Source of the DNA: Veillonella ratti
GTDB lineage: Bacteria > Bacillota > Negativicutes > Veillonellales > Veillonellaceae
Assembly (NCBI RefSeq): GCF_003992115.1
Contig: NZ_RQUX01000020.1
Location: forward strand, 1 to 44,949
Direction of reading: 5' to 3'
DNA length: 44,949 nt
Shown here: piece by piece, positions 8,729 through 17,544 of the stretch
How positions within the stretch are numbered: position 1 is the stretch's first letter
How the letters are laid out: each line of letters begins with the position of its first letter
Position numbers and translations under genes: made by a program
Notes under the pieces: generated by a model
What the model was told of the DNA's origin: nothing
What the model saw: the letters and a program-made list of their open reading frames with translations, nothing else
Databases searched by the model: none

Positions 8729-9738
8729 TTTTACAGAACTTAGACGTAGTGTGGTTCATCCTCGTTTGCGTATTATTCGCCGGGTTCTTCACACTTGAAG
8801 GCTTTGACTATGGTGTAGGCATTTTGCTTCCATTCTTAGGTAAAACTGATGTGGAACGTCGTCAAATGATCAATACGGTTGGTCCTGTATGGGACGGCAA
8901 CCAGGTATGGATGATTACGGCCGGCGGTGCAACATTTGCATCCTTCCCACATGTTTACGCTACTTTATTCAGTGGTTTTTACTTGGCTTTGTTCTTGATG
9001 TTGGCTGCATTAATTGCGCGCGGCGTAGCATTCGAATTCCGTAGTAAAGATAAATCCATTGCATGGCGTAAAACTTTCGATTATTGCATTTTCTTCGGTT
9101 CTTTAATTCCGGCTCTTCTTTGGGGCGTTACCGTTGGTAACTTGATTCAAGGTACTCCAATCGATGCTCAGATGAACTTCGTAGGCGGCTTCTTCGATTT
9201 GCTTAGCCCTTACACAATCCTTTGCGGTTTGGCATTCATCTTGGTATTCGTTTATCATGGTGCTTTATACACGGCTATTAAAACAACCGGTCCTATCGCT
9301 GAACGTGCACGTGCTACCGCTTTGGTAGAAGGCGTGATTACTGCTGTAGGCGCTCTTGTATTAGTAGGTGCTACTTACTACTACACCGATTTATTCAACA
9401 GCATGATTGCAACAGTTGCGTTTGCTCTTTGCATCGTATTCTTCTTGATTTCCTGGGGCTTCACCCGCGTACGTCGTCCGGGCGTTGGCTTCACATTCAG
9501 CTGCTTGAGCATTATTTCGGTAACAGCTGCTTACTTCGCAGGATTGTTCCCACGTATCATGGTTTCCAGCTTAAATCCGGCTTGGAGCTTAACAATTAAA
9601 AACGCATCTTCTTCCGAATATACGTTAACGTTAATGACGATTGTTGCTCTTATCTTCGTACCAATCGTATTAATCTACCAAGGTTGGACTTACTGGACAT
9701 TTCGTCATCGTGTAAGCCCTGACGATTTACACTATTAA
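8719..9738 (+). CDS. cydB: Cytochrome bd ubiquinol oxidase subunit II
   Basis: This 339-residue membrane protein is the CydB partner of CydA. The N-terminus has the family pattern LEGFDYGVG and the segment GPVWDGNQVWMITAGGA, and about eight or nine membrane segments follow. Its ATG lies within the end of cydA behind GGAGAGGAGG, indicating coupled translation. It is followed by a terminator at 9787, which closes the Rrf2-cydA-cydB unit. Confidence 0.96.
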   Translation: MEVILQNLDVVWFILVCVLFAGFFTLEGFDYGVGILLPFLGKTDVERRQMINTVGPVWDGNQVWMITAGGATFASFPHVYATLFSGFYLALFLMLAALIARGVAFEFRSKDKSIAWRKTFDYCIFFGSLIPALLWGVTVGNLIQGTPIDAQMNFVGGFFDLLSPYTILCGLAFILVFVYHGALYTAIKTTGPIAERARATALVEGVITAVGALVLVGATYYYTDLFNSMIATVAFALCIVFFLISWGFTRVRRPGVGFTFSCLSIISVTAAYFAGLFPRIMVSSLNPAWSLTIKNASSSEYTLTLMTIVALIFVPIVLIYQGWTYWTFRHRVSPDDLHY

Positions 9739-9786
9739 TTAAATACTGACTCATTAGAGCCTTCGATTGGATTATAATGAGATTTT

Positions 9787-9820
9787 GAAAAGCGTGCCGC
9801 AAGGTACGCTTTTCTTTTTA
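9787..9820 (+). terminator. Rho-independent terminator after cydB
   Basis: GAAAAGCGTGCC pairs with GGTACGCTTTTC (9803-9814) with one G-U pair and a short GCAA loop. A TTTTT run follows. Confidence 0.9.
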
Positions 9821-9999
9821 TATTGAGGTGCTTTTCCTTTGATAGGCTGACGTAGCTCTTTACATATCTATTCGTATTCGATATACCAAAAGACCGTTTA
9901 AATTATATTATGAGATTACAGATGTCCCTGGAGTATGGTAAGATAAAGGTAGCAGTTGAAAAATACTCGTAATTAAGACATTAGGGAGGCGTGGTTCAC

Positions 10000-11313
10000 A
10001 TGAGTACATATAAGAGTGTTGCATTTGCCAACGATAATCGTGAAAAATTTATAGCTATGCGTCGTGATTTGCATCAACATCCGGAACCGGGTTGGTTGGA
10101 ATATCGGACGGCCGCTATGGCTGCCGATCGTTTGACCGAATTAGGTTATGATTTAAAAGTCGGTAAAGAGGTTGTTAAAGCCGAATCACGTATGGGGGTT
10201 CCGGACGAAGCCGTTATGAAAGCGGCTATGGACAGAGCGCTTCAAGAAGGGGCTAATCCAAAGTGGGTAGAAGCCATGGGATATGGTTTTACCGGCATGG
10301 TAGCGACCTTGCATTTTGATGACGAAGGGCCTACGGTAGCTTTTCGTGCCGACATCGACTCCAATGATGTTATGGAATCTACGGCTGACGATCATTTACC
10401 GGTTAAAGAAGGGTTTGTATCGAAGCATGAAAAAGCCATGCATGCTTGTGGTCATGATGCTCATTTAACAATGGCTTTAGGCCTGGCCGAATATATAGCG
10501 ACTCATAAAGAGGGGCTCCACGGTACCTTTAAATTGATTTTACAGCCTGCTGAAGAAGGGGTTCGTGGTGCGAAATCCATGGTTGATGCCGGTGTTGTTG
10601 ATGATGTAGATATTTTCTTCGGTATGCATATCGGGATTAATAAGAATATTGCCGGTTGCCTTGCTTGTTTAAACAACGGCTTCTTGGCTACGACTAAATT
10701 AGACGTAACCTTTAAAGGCTATTCGTCGCATGCCGGCGGGTCCCCGGAACTTGGCAAAAACTCCTTGTTGGCAGCTTGTACGGCAGCTTTAAACTTACAA
10801 GCTATTTCTCGTCATTCCAAAGGGAATTCCTGTATTAACGTAGGTGTATTGGAATCAGGCACAGGCCGTAATGTTATTCCGGACCGAGCCTATTTACAGA
10901 TAGAAACGCGCGGTGCTACCGGTGAAGTTAATGATTATATCTGCAAACGAGCCTATGAAGTGTTAAAAGGTGCGACCGCTATGTATGAAAATGAAGTGGA
11001 CATCAAAGAAATGGGCAGTGCGCCGGCCTGCATTAACTCGGAAGATTTGGCTAAAGAAGTACAGATAATTGCCAAAGATTTGGGTATCTTTAAAGATGTA
11101 CCGTTAGCCAATGAAGGGGGCGGCAGTGAAGACTGCGCTTACTTCTTGGAACGGGTAATCGGCCACGGCGGACGCGGTACTTATATGATTTTAGGTTCCG
11201 ATATTGCGGCACCGCATCATAATCCTAAGTTCAATATTGATGAGAAGGATATGATTAACGGTATCGCTTTTACGGGCGCTTTAATCGAATCTTATTTACA
11301 AGGTAAAAAATAA
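10000..11313 (+). CDS. M20 family amidohydrolase, AbgA-like
   Basis: This 437-residue cytosolic metallohydrolase of the M20D family resembles AbgA, a subunit of aminobenzoyl-glutamate hydrolase, in both length and motifs. Visible features are RRDLHQHPEPGWLEYRTA at the N-terminus, the AbgA-style insert ending in GFTGMVATL, the metal site MHACGHDAH, a PAEEG motif with the catalytic Glu, and a C-terminal HHNPKF. The ATG at 10000 is chosen: AGGGAGG at 9983-9989 is correctly spaced for it, while the GTG at 9991 is too close. No abgB or abgT neighbour is present, so the substrate could be another N-acyl or amide amino acid. Confidence 0.85.
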   Translation: MSTYKSVAFANDNREKFIAMRRDLHQHPEPGWLEYRTAAMAADRLTELGYDLKVGKEVVKAESRMGVPDEAVMKAAMDRALQEGANPKWVEAMGYGFTGMVATLHFDDEGPTVAFRADIDSNDVMESTADDHLPVKEGFVSKHEKAMHACGHDAHLTMALGLAEYIATHKEGLHGTFKLILQPAEEGVRGAKSMVDAGVVDDVDIFFGMHIGINKNIAGCLACLNNGFLATTKLDVTFKGYSSHAGGSPELGKNSLLAACTAALNLQAISRHSKGNSCINVGVLESGTGRNVIPDRAYLQIETRGATGEVNDYICKRAYEVLKGATAMYENEVDIKEMGSAPACINSEDLAKEVQIIAKDLGIFKDVPLANEGGGSEDCAYFLERVIGHGGRGTYMILGSDIAAPHHNPKFNIDEKDMINGIAFTGALIESYLQGKK

Positions 11314-11389
11314 GAATTACATTAAGCCGTTTTTCAAAATCAATTTAAGGCGATAGAAAGCCGGTTGGTGATTCATTCGCATATAAAAG

Positions 11390-11435
11390 AAGAGCCACAG
11401 GCAATCGGTTTAACCGATTGCTTGGGGCTCTTTTG
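11390..11435. terminator. Bidirectional terminator between amidohydrolase and MATE genes
   Basis: A long hairpin (AAGAGCC...GGGCTCTT outer arms, GCAATCGGT and ACCGATTGC inner arms) has T-rich tails on both strands. It sits between the convergent genes ending at 11313 (+) and 11461 (-). Confidence 0.88.
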
Positions 11436-11460
11436 TACAATTACAGCCTATATTTAATTT

Positions 11461-12825
11461 TTAAGCTGTTGCTACTTTAAATTTTTTGTGTTGAATATAC
11501 CAAACACGCCAAGTGAAGAGGGTAGCAGCAATAGCGGTACTGCCTAAAAGACCGATCCAAATTGCGTACGGGCCGTAGTTGAGTACAAAGGTAAAGAAGG
11601 CCGCAATGGGAATACTGGTGCCACAGAAGCTGGTGAGCGCGATAATGGAGATGATGCGCACATCTTTATAACCACGCAAAATACCTTGAATCGGCGTTCC
11701 TAATGCATCGATAACCGTGAAGAATACGGCATAACTGAGGAAACTGCCGATTAAATCAACCATGTTTGGATCATTCGTGTAATAACCGGCAATCGTCGGT
11801 AAGTTGGTAAAGGTGTACAGACAAATGCTGAGTGCCAAGACGACAGCCATACCGCGCGCAATGTAGGAATAGGTTTTGGCCATATGAAAATCTTTGGCGC
11901 CTACGGCATAACCTACCGTAATGGTGGCGGCAATACCGATACTGAGCGGCACGCCGTAGAATAGGGACGTAAAGCTGATAGCTGCCTGATGGGCGGCTAT
12001 AATTTTCGTACCATAAGCTGTGGCGGCGATACCGGCGAGACTGAAAATACTGCTTTCCGCAAAAATAGCGAGGCCGATAGGAATACCCAAACGCAATTGC
12101 TCACGAATATAGAAGAAGTCAAACCGGAAGCGTTCACGGAATAAGCGATAGCCTTTGAATGTTTTGCCAACCAGTAATACGGCAACAAAGGCTAAGAAGT
12201 TAAACCAGTACGCAACGATAGTGGCGATACCGGCCCCGAGGGCACCAAGGGCGGGAAACCCGAAATAGCCGAGAATCAGGGCGTAATCGAGAAAGATGTG
12301 AATAACTAAACCACACATGATAATGTACATAGTATAGCGTGTATAGCCGTGACAATCGACAGTATTACGCAATACACAGGTTAAAATGAGCGGTAGAAGG
12401 CCCCAGGCGATGATTTTTAAGTATTGCCAACAGATTTCGTAGGCAGCGGGCTCGAGATTTAAACTTAGAAGCAGCGGATCCAGGACAGTGGCGCCCAAGA
12501 TAATCAAAAGTAAGAAGAAGCAGACACTTAAAATTAAACCATGATAGATAATGGTAGGAATAGTTTCTTTGCGATTAGCCCCCAACAGTTGGGCAATAAT
12601 CGGGGAAATCCCTAAATGAATACCCAATATGCCGTAATAACAGGCTGTCCAGAGATTAAAGCCTACCGACATACCCGCTAAATCGACCGTGCTATATTGG
12701 CCGGTTAAGACAACCGATATGAAGGAGCCGCCGGTGATGGCAAATTGCGTCAGAATAATGGGGATAGTCAAGGCGACGAAGTGTTTTATTTTACTGAATA
12801 AAGTTGTGTAAAGTAATTGTTCCAT
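11461..12825 (-). CDS. MATE family efflux transporter
   Basis: This 454-residue protein with about twelve membrane segments fits the MATE family of Na+- or H+-driven multidrug and metabolite exporters. Typical features are the N-terminal IPIILTQFA segment, the G-x-Y-S-T-V-D-L-A-G-M-S stretch in the first half, and its counterpart around PLSIGIAATITVGYAVGA in the second half. The ATG at 12825 is preceded by GAGGT at a normal distance; a TTG at 12840 would start within the terminator tail of the leader. The substrate is unknown. A structured leader with an intrinsic terminator directly precedes the gene, so its expression is probably set by attenuation in response to a ligand. Confidence 0.92.
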   Translation of the reverse strand: MEQLLYTTLFSKIKHFVALTIPIILTQFAITGGSFISVVLTGQYSTVDLAGMSVGFNLWTACYYGILGIHLGISPIIAQLLGANRKETIPTIIYHGLILSVCFFLLLIILGATVLDPLLLSLNLEPAAYEICWQYLKIIAWGLLPLILTCVLRNTVDCHGYTRYTMYIIMCGLVIHIFLDYALILGYFGFPALGALGAGIATIVAYWFNFLAFVAVLLVGKTFKGYRLFRERFRFDFFYIREQLRLGIPIGLAIFAESSIFSLAGIAATAYGTKIIAAHQAAISFTSLFYGVPLSIGIAATITVGYAVGAKDFHMAKTYSYIARGMAVVLALSICLYTFTNLPTIAGYYTNDPNMVDLIGSFLSYAVFFTVIDALGTPIQGILRGYKDVRIISIIALTSFCGTSIPIAAFFTFVLNYGPYAIWIGLLGSTAIAATLFTWRVWYIQHKKFKVATA

Positions 12826-12838
12826 GCTATGATACCTC

Positions 12839-12893
12839 AAAAAAAAGCACCAAAGTATCTATCTTCAAAGACCTACGATAGATGCATTGATGC
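12839..12893 (-). terminator. Attenuator-type terminator directly upstream of MATE gene
   Basis: On the minus strand, GCATCAA pairs with TTGGTGC and an inner helix ATCTATC/GATAGAT extends the hairpin. Eight T residues follow (plus-strand 12839-12846), immediately before the GAGGT ribosome binding site. A terminator in this position inside a leader implies conditional readthrough. Confidence 0.72.
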
Positions 12894-12950
12894 CGCTTAC
12901 CCGCATCCGGTGACATCGGGTAAGATAATAACTGCTAAATTTAAATTATA
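12894..12950 (-). promoter_or_regulatory. Candidate riboswitch-like aptamer in the MATE leader
   Basis: Upstream of the attenuator, the minus strand shows an 8-bp perfect stem, CTTACCCG with CGGGTAAG (plus 12896-12903 and 12917-12924), capped by a 13-nt loop. A perfect TATAAT lies further upstream on the minus strand, near plus 12945-12950. I could not assign the leader to a riboswitch class I know: T-box, TPP, FMN, SAM, guanidine, fluoride, ZTP and THF signatures are absent. Confidence 0.4.
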
Positions 12951-13069
12951 ATTGAACTATACATTTAACTCTAACATAGAACAGATAAAAAGTCTAGAGT
13001 CACAACAGGGGGACAAACATCTTATAGGCATGTCCGGCAAAGTGCTGACAGTTAGTATCGAGGATGTAT

Positions 13070-13101
13070 AAAAGCCTCACCCTGTGACAGGTGAGGCTTT
13101 T
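13070..13101 (-). terminator. Terminator of the PepT-like gene
   Basis: A perfect 12-bp stem, AAAAGCCTCACC with GGTGAGGCTTTT, and an 8-nt loop lie just past the stop of the minus-strand peptidase gene at 13128. The T-tract is present on the minus strand. Confidence 0.85.
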
Positions 13102-13127
13102 AAGTTGTCATAATTGACGATGATGTA

Positions 13128-14249
13128 TTATTGTTTAGCTGCTTCTTGAATAATTTGCAACGCTAAGCGGGCGGAATTATATAAATCTTCTTCTTTAATG
13201 CATTCTTCCTTGGTATGTACATTAGTCATGCCCACGCCGAGTACGGCTGTCGGTACACCATAGGCATTGAAGAAGCTGGCATCACTGCCACCGCCGGATT
13301 CAACTACATTAACGGTGAAGCCCAATTCTTCGGCAGCTTTGGAAGCAAGGCGAATTGTTTCGGAATCTACCGGCACATCGAACGGATCGTAAGCCGGCAA
13401 TACTTCTACTTTAATGGACGTATTGGTGTCTTTAGCGCCCTGTTCGAAAATAGCTACTACTTCGTCGGTTAATTTAGCTAATTTTGCTTTATTACGGCTA
13501 CGGGTTTCCATAAAGATAACCGCTTCTTCCGCTACGATGTTGGTAGCACGGCCACCACTGATGGTACCGATGTTGCAAGTCGTTTCTTCATCGATACGGC
13601 CTTGCGGTAATTTTGTTAAAATATGACCGGCCGCTACGATGGCGTTAATGCCTTTTTCCGGCGCATTACCGGCATGAGCCGCTTTACCGGTGATTGTAGC
13701 ACGTACTTTGTTCTGGCCCGGTGCTTTATGTACGATACGACCCGGTGCACCGGAGGTATCAAAAGTATAGCCTAATTTAGCTTTAAGTAAGGACGAATCC
13801 ATATTCTTAGAGCCGTTTACGCCGCCTTCTTCCGCAATAGTAAAGACAACCTGCATATCGCCATGAGGGAGATTGTCTTCTTTAACAACACGCAAGGCTT
13901 CCAAGATAGCCACTACACCGGCTTTGTCGTCACCACCGAGGATTGTAGTGCCGTCCGAAGTAATGAGACCGTCTTTAATTTGTGGTTTAATATTGGCGCA
14001 AGGTTCTACGCAGTCCATGTGAGCGGTGAGCATAATCATAGGGGCGGAAGGAACAGTTCCTTTAAGCGTTGCCACTAAGTTACCGGCATTGCCACCCAAT
14101 TTTTCACCGGCATTATCTTCTTCAACGGTAAAACCGAAAGCTTCTAAACGCTTGGTCAGTAAGTCGGCGATTTCACGTTCTTTAAGGGTGGAGCAAGGAA
14201 TTTGAATCAATTCTAAGAATTCATCAAGGATACGCTTTTCTTGGATCAT
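13128..14249 (-). CDS. M20 family metallopeptidase, PepT-like
   Basis: This 373-residue cytosolic enzyme belongs to the M20 peptidases close to PepT (YqjE-like proteins). Visible metal-site motifs are LTAHMDCVEP, GGDDKAG and FTIAEEGG, and a dimerisation domain follows near residues 180-290. GGGSDASFFNAYG near the C-terminus carries the late zinc-site region. It probably removes N-terminal residues from short peptides. A ribosome binding site, AGGAGG, precedes the ATG on the minus strand. It lies 124 bp downstream of the C4-dicarboxylate carrier gene and may have its own promoter, since a spaced direct repeat occurs in the gap. Confidence 0.88.
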   Translation of the reverse strand: MIQEKRILDEFLELIQIPCSTLKEREIADLLTKRLEAFGFTVEEDNAGEKLGGNAGNLVATLKGTVPSAPMIMLTAHMDCVEPCANIKPQIKDGLITSDGTTILGGDDKAGVVAILEALRVVKEDNLPHGDMQVVFTIAEEGGVNGSKNMDSSLLKAKLGYTFDTSGAPGRIVHKAPGQNKVRATITGKAAHAGNAPEKGINAIVAAGHILTKLPQGRIDEETTCNIGTISGGRATNIVAEEAVIFMETRSRNKAKLAKLTDEVVAIFEQGAKDTNTSIKVEVLPAYDPFDVPVDSETIRLASKAAEELGFTVNVVESGGGSDASFFNAYGVPTAVLGVGMTNVHTKEECIKEEDLYNSARLALQIIQEAAKQ

Positions 14250-14264
14250 GAGAACCTCCTAAAC

Positions 14265-14307
14265 ATAATGTGAGAGAATAAAATAAAGAAACTGTATAAT
14301 GTGAGAG
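14265..14307. repeat. 12-bp direct repeat spaced 31 bp, upstream of PepT-like gene
   Basis: ATAATGTGAGAG occurs exactly at 14265-14276 and at 14296-14307. The 31-bp spacing is close to three helical turns, as expected for a regulator binding the same face twice. The nearer copy is only about 16 bp from the PepT-like start codon. Confidence 0.6.
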
Positions 14308-14373
14308 TTTGCAGTTATAAATAATTAATAGTACCGGTTAATATAGTAATGAATAGGGGATGCAAATTTCAAC

Positions 14374-15657
14374 TTAGAATAAAATAAGGAATGTAATAAC
14401 GCCAATCAACATTGGCACGATATTACGTTTGGCAAGTTCCATAGGACCTACATTGGCGAGGGACGCACAAATAATGGCTGCACCCGCTACCGGTGAAGTA
14501 GAACGACCGATAGCCCCTGAAATTTGTGCCAAGGAGCCAAGGTCGACCATGTTCATGCCGAAGCTGGCTGCATGCGGTGTGATGGCCCCGTTGAAGGCAA
14601 GCGCTGCCGCGTCGCCGGAACCGCTTAAGATAGCGATAATGAACGGACCGAAGCTTCCGGCAATTTTAGCGATGGATTGAGAATCCTTCATATACGTTAA
14701 TAACGCATCGGTAAGGCCCATGGCTTGCATGCCTTTGGTGAAAACCGCAGCGGCGATGATAAGACCGATGATGCTGCCGTAGGCATCGCCCATGCCCTTG
14801 AAGAAGTCTTTCGTTACTTCTTGCGGATTGGCGCGGGCAATAATGAGAGCTACTACACAGCCGATAATCATAGCGGCCGGTACGCTTACTTTAGCAATAC
14901 CCATATCTTTAAGTGCAGCAATGTTTAAGTTGGTTACAACTAAAATAACGAGTGGCACGATCGGTGCCATAGCTTTAAGACCGTTAACTTTGAATTTACC
15001 TACGATAGAAGCGGTACCTTGTTCTGCTAACGCTTCCTGGCGAGCCTTGCTTGGGCCTTCTTTGCGAAATGCCGCTACTAAGGTAAGTGATACGGCTACT
15101 ACTAAGGATGCGATGATAGCCGGTAAGGCAGTTTCAAGGACAACAAACATAACGTCTACATTGGCCATCTTGGAAATGAAGGCCACATGTGTGTTGCCGG
15201 GGCTGATGGCACTGCCCCAAGTGCCGGCTAAAATAGCGGCACCGGCCATGGCCGGATGTACGCCGGCCGCAATTAAAGCGGGAATCAAGATACTGCCGAT
15301 AGCCGCAGCGGCACCGGCCGCACTGGTAACGGCGATGTTGAGCCACCAGGTTACGAGCATGGCAAGCGGAATGATAATGGCATGGCTTTTAGAAATAAGG
15401 CCTGATAATGCATGCACTAAATGTTGGTCACATTCCGTATGCTTCATAACGAAAGCAAAGCCCATTACGGTACAAATAGTTGGGACTAAGGAACCGTGAA
15501 TCATGGTTTTGACAAAGGAATCCATGAATTGGCCCATTACGCCGCCGATGAAACACATAAGTGCGCCGGCTACGAGTAGAACGGTGCGGGTTTCATACTT
15601 TCTAATGATGGCGGCAAATGCGATGATTACGATAATACCACCTGTCAGTTGCATCAT
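14374..15657 (-). CDS. dcuC: DcuC-like anaerobic C4-dicarboxylate transporter
   Basis: This 427-residue membrane protein with about twelve hydrophobic segments resembles DcuC, which exports succinate or exchanges C4-dicarboxylates in anaerobic growth. Features are the N-terminal GGIIVIIAFAAIIRKYETR, GTWGSAISPGNTHVAFIS in the middle, and SGSGDAAALAFNGAITPHA late in the protein. The ATG at 15657 follows GGAGG with 8-nt spacing; the GTG at 15666 overlaps the ribosome binding site and is rejected. With the tartrate locus nearby, succinate efflux is a plausible job. Upstream, CTACTATA occurs twice (15685-15692 and 15708-15715). Confidence 0.85.
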   Translation of the reverse strand: MMQLTGGIIVIIAFAAIIRKYETRTVLLVAGALMCFIGGVMGQFMDSFVKTMIHGSLVPTICTVMGFAFVMKHTECDQHLVHALSGLISKSHAIIIPLAMLVTWWLNIAVTSAAGAAAAIGSILIPALIAAGVHPAMAGAAILAGTWGSAISPGNTHVAFISKMANVDVMFVVLETALPAIIASLVVAVSLTLVAAFRKEGPSKARQEALAEQGTASIVGKFKVNGLKAMAPIVPLVILVVTNLNIAALKDMGIAKVSVPAAMIIGCVVALIIARANPQEVTKDFFKGMGDAYGSIIGLIIAAAVFTKGMQAMGLTDALLTYMKDSQSIAKIAGSFGPFIIAILSGSGDAAALAFNGAITPHAASFGMNMVDLGSLAQISGAIGRSTSPVAGAAIICASLANVGPMELAKRNIVPMLIGVITFLILF

Positions 15658-15868
15658 AGGTAACACCTCCGTAAGAAATACCCCCTACTATATAACATGG
15701 TATAATACTACTATAGGCTAAATTAGAAAAAAATGCCACATTTAAATGATAAAATATAATTTTAATTATGTTAATTTTGCATATATTGTGAGTGTTTTCA
15801 ATTGCTTATATGATTTGAGCATTTGCAATTATGTATAAAATATGCTGTTTTACGGTGGAGGTAGACGT

Positions 15869-16441
15869 ATGACAACCGTCAGAGAATGTGCGTGGGCTAA
15901 ACGTAGTTCGGAAGAGCAAGTATATCATGATACCGAGTGGGGCGTGCCAACCCATGAGGATCGCGTTTTGTTTGAGTTTTTAGTATTGGAAACTATGCAG
16001 GCCGGACTCAGTTGGACGCTGGTACTAAAACGACGCGAGGCCATGCGTGAAGCATTTGATGGTTTCGATATAAATAAAGTGGCGTCCTATACGCCGGACA
16101 AAGAGGCTCAACTATTGGAGAATCCGAATATTATTCGTAATCGACTTAAGATTGTTTCACTTCGTAAAAATGCCTTGGCATTTAAGAAAATTCAGGCCGA
16201 GTTCGGCTCCTTTGATGCGTATATCTGGGCGTTTACGAACGGTGAAAGTTTAGTCGGTCACTGGCAAACAGAAGCAGATGTGCCGGCTATGACACCGTTG
16301 GCGGAACACATCAGTAAGGACTTGAAGAAACGCGGTTTTACCTTTGTCGGACCTACGATTGTATATTCTTTTTTACAGGCTATCGGCATAATAAACGACC
16401 ATATTGTGAGTTGCCCTTGTTATGAACGTTTAACTAAGTAG
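15869..16441 (+). CDS. tag: DNA-3-methyladenine glycosylase I
   Basis: This 190-residue protein is a Tag-type base excision repair glycosylase that removes 3-methyladenine. The sequence has the N-terminal CAWAKRSSEEQVYHDTEWG block, EFLVLETMQAGLSWTLVLKRR, and FVGPTIVYSFLQAIGIINDH, followed by the zinc-site region HIVSCPCY. The ATG at 15869 is preceded by GGAGG; an ATG at 15842 lacks a site. The regulator gene begins 8 bp downstream, so the two are probably co-transcribed although their roles seem unrelated. Confidence 0.95.
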   Translation: MTTVRECAWAKRSSEEQVYHDTEWGVPTHEDRVLFEFLVLETMQAGLSWTLVLKRREAMREAFDGFDINKVASYTPDKEAQLLENPNIIRNRLKIVSLRKNALAFKKIQAEFGSFDAYIWAFTNGESLVGHWQTEADVPAMTPLAEHISKDLKKRGFTFVGPTIVYSFLQAIGIINDHIVSCPCYERLTK

Positions 16442-16449
16442 GAGGAACC

Positions 16450-17544
16450 ATGCAATTTTATAACTTTTTATACCAACATGGACATATAGCCTTCAGCCAA
16501 TATATTTATCGGATTGGCACGTATCATTATAATTGGCATCCGGAGATTGAAGTGCTCTTAGTACTGCAGGGCGCGGTCGAGGTATGTCATGACAATGAGT
16601 ACACCAATTTGGGTCCCGATGATTTTATTATCTTGCCGCCGCAGTGTGGGCATGCTACGTTGGCTTTGGAGCCGGATACGATAGCCATGGTGTTACATTT
16701 ACATCCGCAAATGCTGGCACAATATGACAAGGTATTTAGGCAATCCAGTTTCTTTTTGGCCACCGATGAAACAACGCGATACGATTCCGGGTATGACAAG
16801 CTGCGGTCACAACTTAGTGAATTGATGCGGCAGTTGGCCAAACATAAAGCTGGTGAGGTTAAGACCATTAATGTGGTAGATGAACCGGATATTGCGATAG
16901 AAACGGAATTTTTAGGTATTCTCCATTGTTTAATCGATTTGTTAAAACCTGTTTCTTATATGCCTCAGGGTAATCCGGTGGCCTTGCAACAGGCCGCTAC
17001 TTTTGAAAAGATGATTACCTACATTGATCAACACTATAAAGAACCGTTAACTTTGGGCGAGATAGCCGATATTGGCGGCTATACCGAAAGTTATGCTTCG
17101 CAATTTTTTAAACGGCAGTTGGGCATTTCGTTTAAGGCCTATGTATTGCGTATGCGCCTTCGTGAAGCGGCGGTGCAGTTAGTTAATACGAAGCAACAAA
17201 TCGTAGACATTGCCAATGAATGCGGTTTTTCCGATGTGAAGGCGTTTAATACGGCGTTTCGTAAGCATTTTCACACGACGCCGACGGAATATCGTCAGGT
17301 AGCCGGCAAGGTAGAGCGGCATACGATGATGGATAATTGGAAGGAATATATTGCTGTCGATGATGCGGGAATTAATGAGCGGTTAGAGGCTTATAGAAAA
17401 GATACGACTGAAAATGAGGCAACCGCAGCTGATAAGGGGGCGAATCCTAGGCGTGAGTCAAGTAGAACTGATGCTGAGTTGGTGGTCGCTCGTGAACAAT
17501 TACGCCTTGCCTTGGCAGCTCTGGATGATATTCTGGACAAATAA
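16450..17544 (+). CDS. AraC family transcriptional regulator with cupin sensor
   Basis: This 364-residue protein has an N-terminal cupin-like sensor (about residues 15-90, with YHYNWHPEIEVLLVLQG) and a double helix-turn-helix AraC domain at about 190-285. The second recognition helix region reads ANECGFSDVKAFNTAFRKHF. A charged C-terminal tail of about 75 residues extends beyond the usual end of the family. It follows tag by 8 bp behind TAGGAGGA and ends before a strong terminator. The tartrate genes lie 300 bp downstream, so they are possible targets, but this is only inferred from proximity. Confidence 0.9.
   Translation: MQFYNFLYQHGHIAFSQYIYRIGTYHYNWHPEIEVLLVLQGAVEVCHDNEYTNLGPDDFIILPPQCGHATLALEPDTIAMVLHLHPQMLAQYDKVFRQSSFFLATDETTRYDSGYDKLRSQLSELMRQLAKHKAGEVKTINVVDEPDIAIETEFLGILHCLIDLLKPVSYMPQGNPVALQQAATFEKMITYIDQHYKEPLTLGEIADIGGYTESYASQFFKRQLGISFKAYVLRMRLREAAVQLVNTKQQIVDIANECGFSDVKAFNTAFRKHFHTTPTEYRQVAGKVERHTMMDNWKEYIAVDDAGINERLEAYRKDTTENEATAADKGANPRRESSRTDAELVVAREQLRLALAALDDILDK

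Noticed and set aside
9991-9999. GTG start for the AbgA-like gene
   Set aside because: The AGGGAGG site is too close; the ATG at 10000 has proper spacing.
12839-12950. Assignment of the MATE leader to TPP or T-box classes
   Set aside because: A short CGTAGG resembles part of the TPP motif but the rest of the consensus is missing, and no GGTGG-type T-box sequence is present.
15658-15666. GTG start for the DcuC-like gene
   Set aside because: It overlaps the GGAGG ribosome binding site that serves the ATG at 15657.
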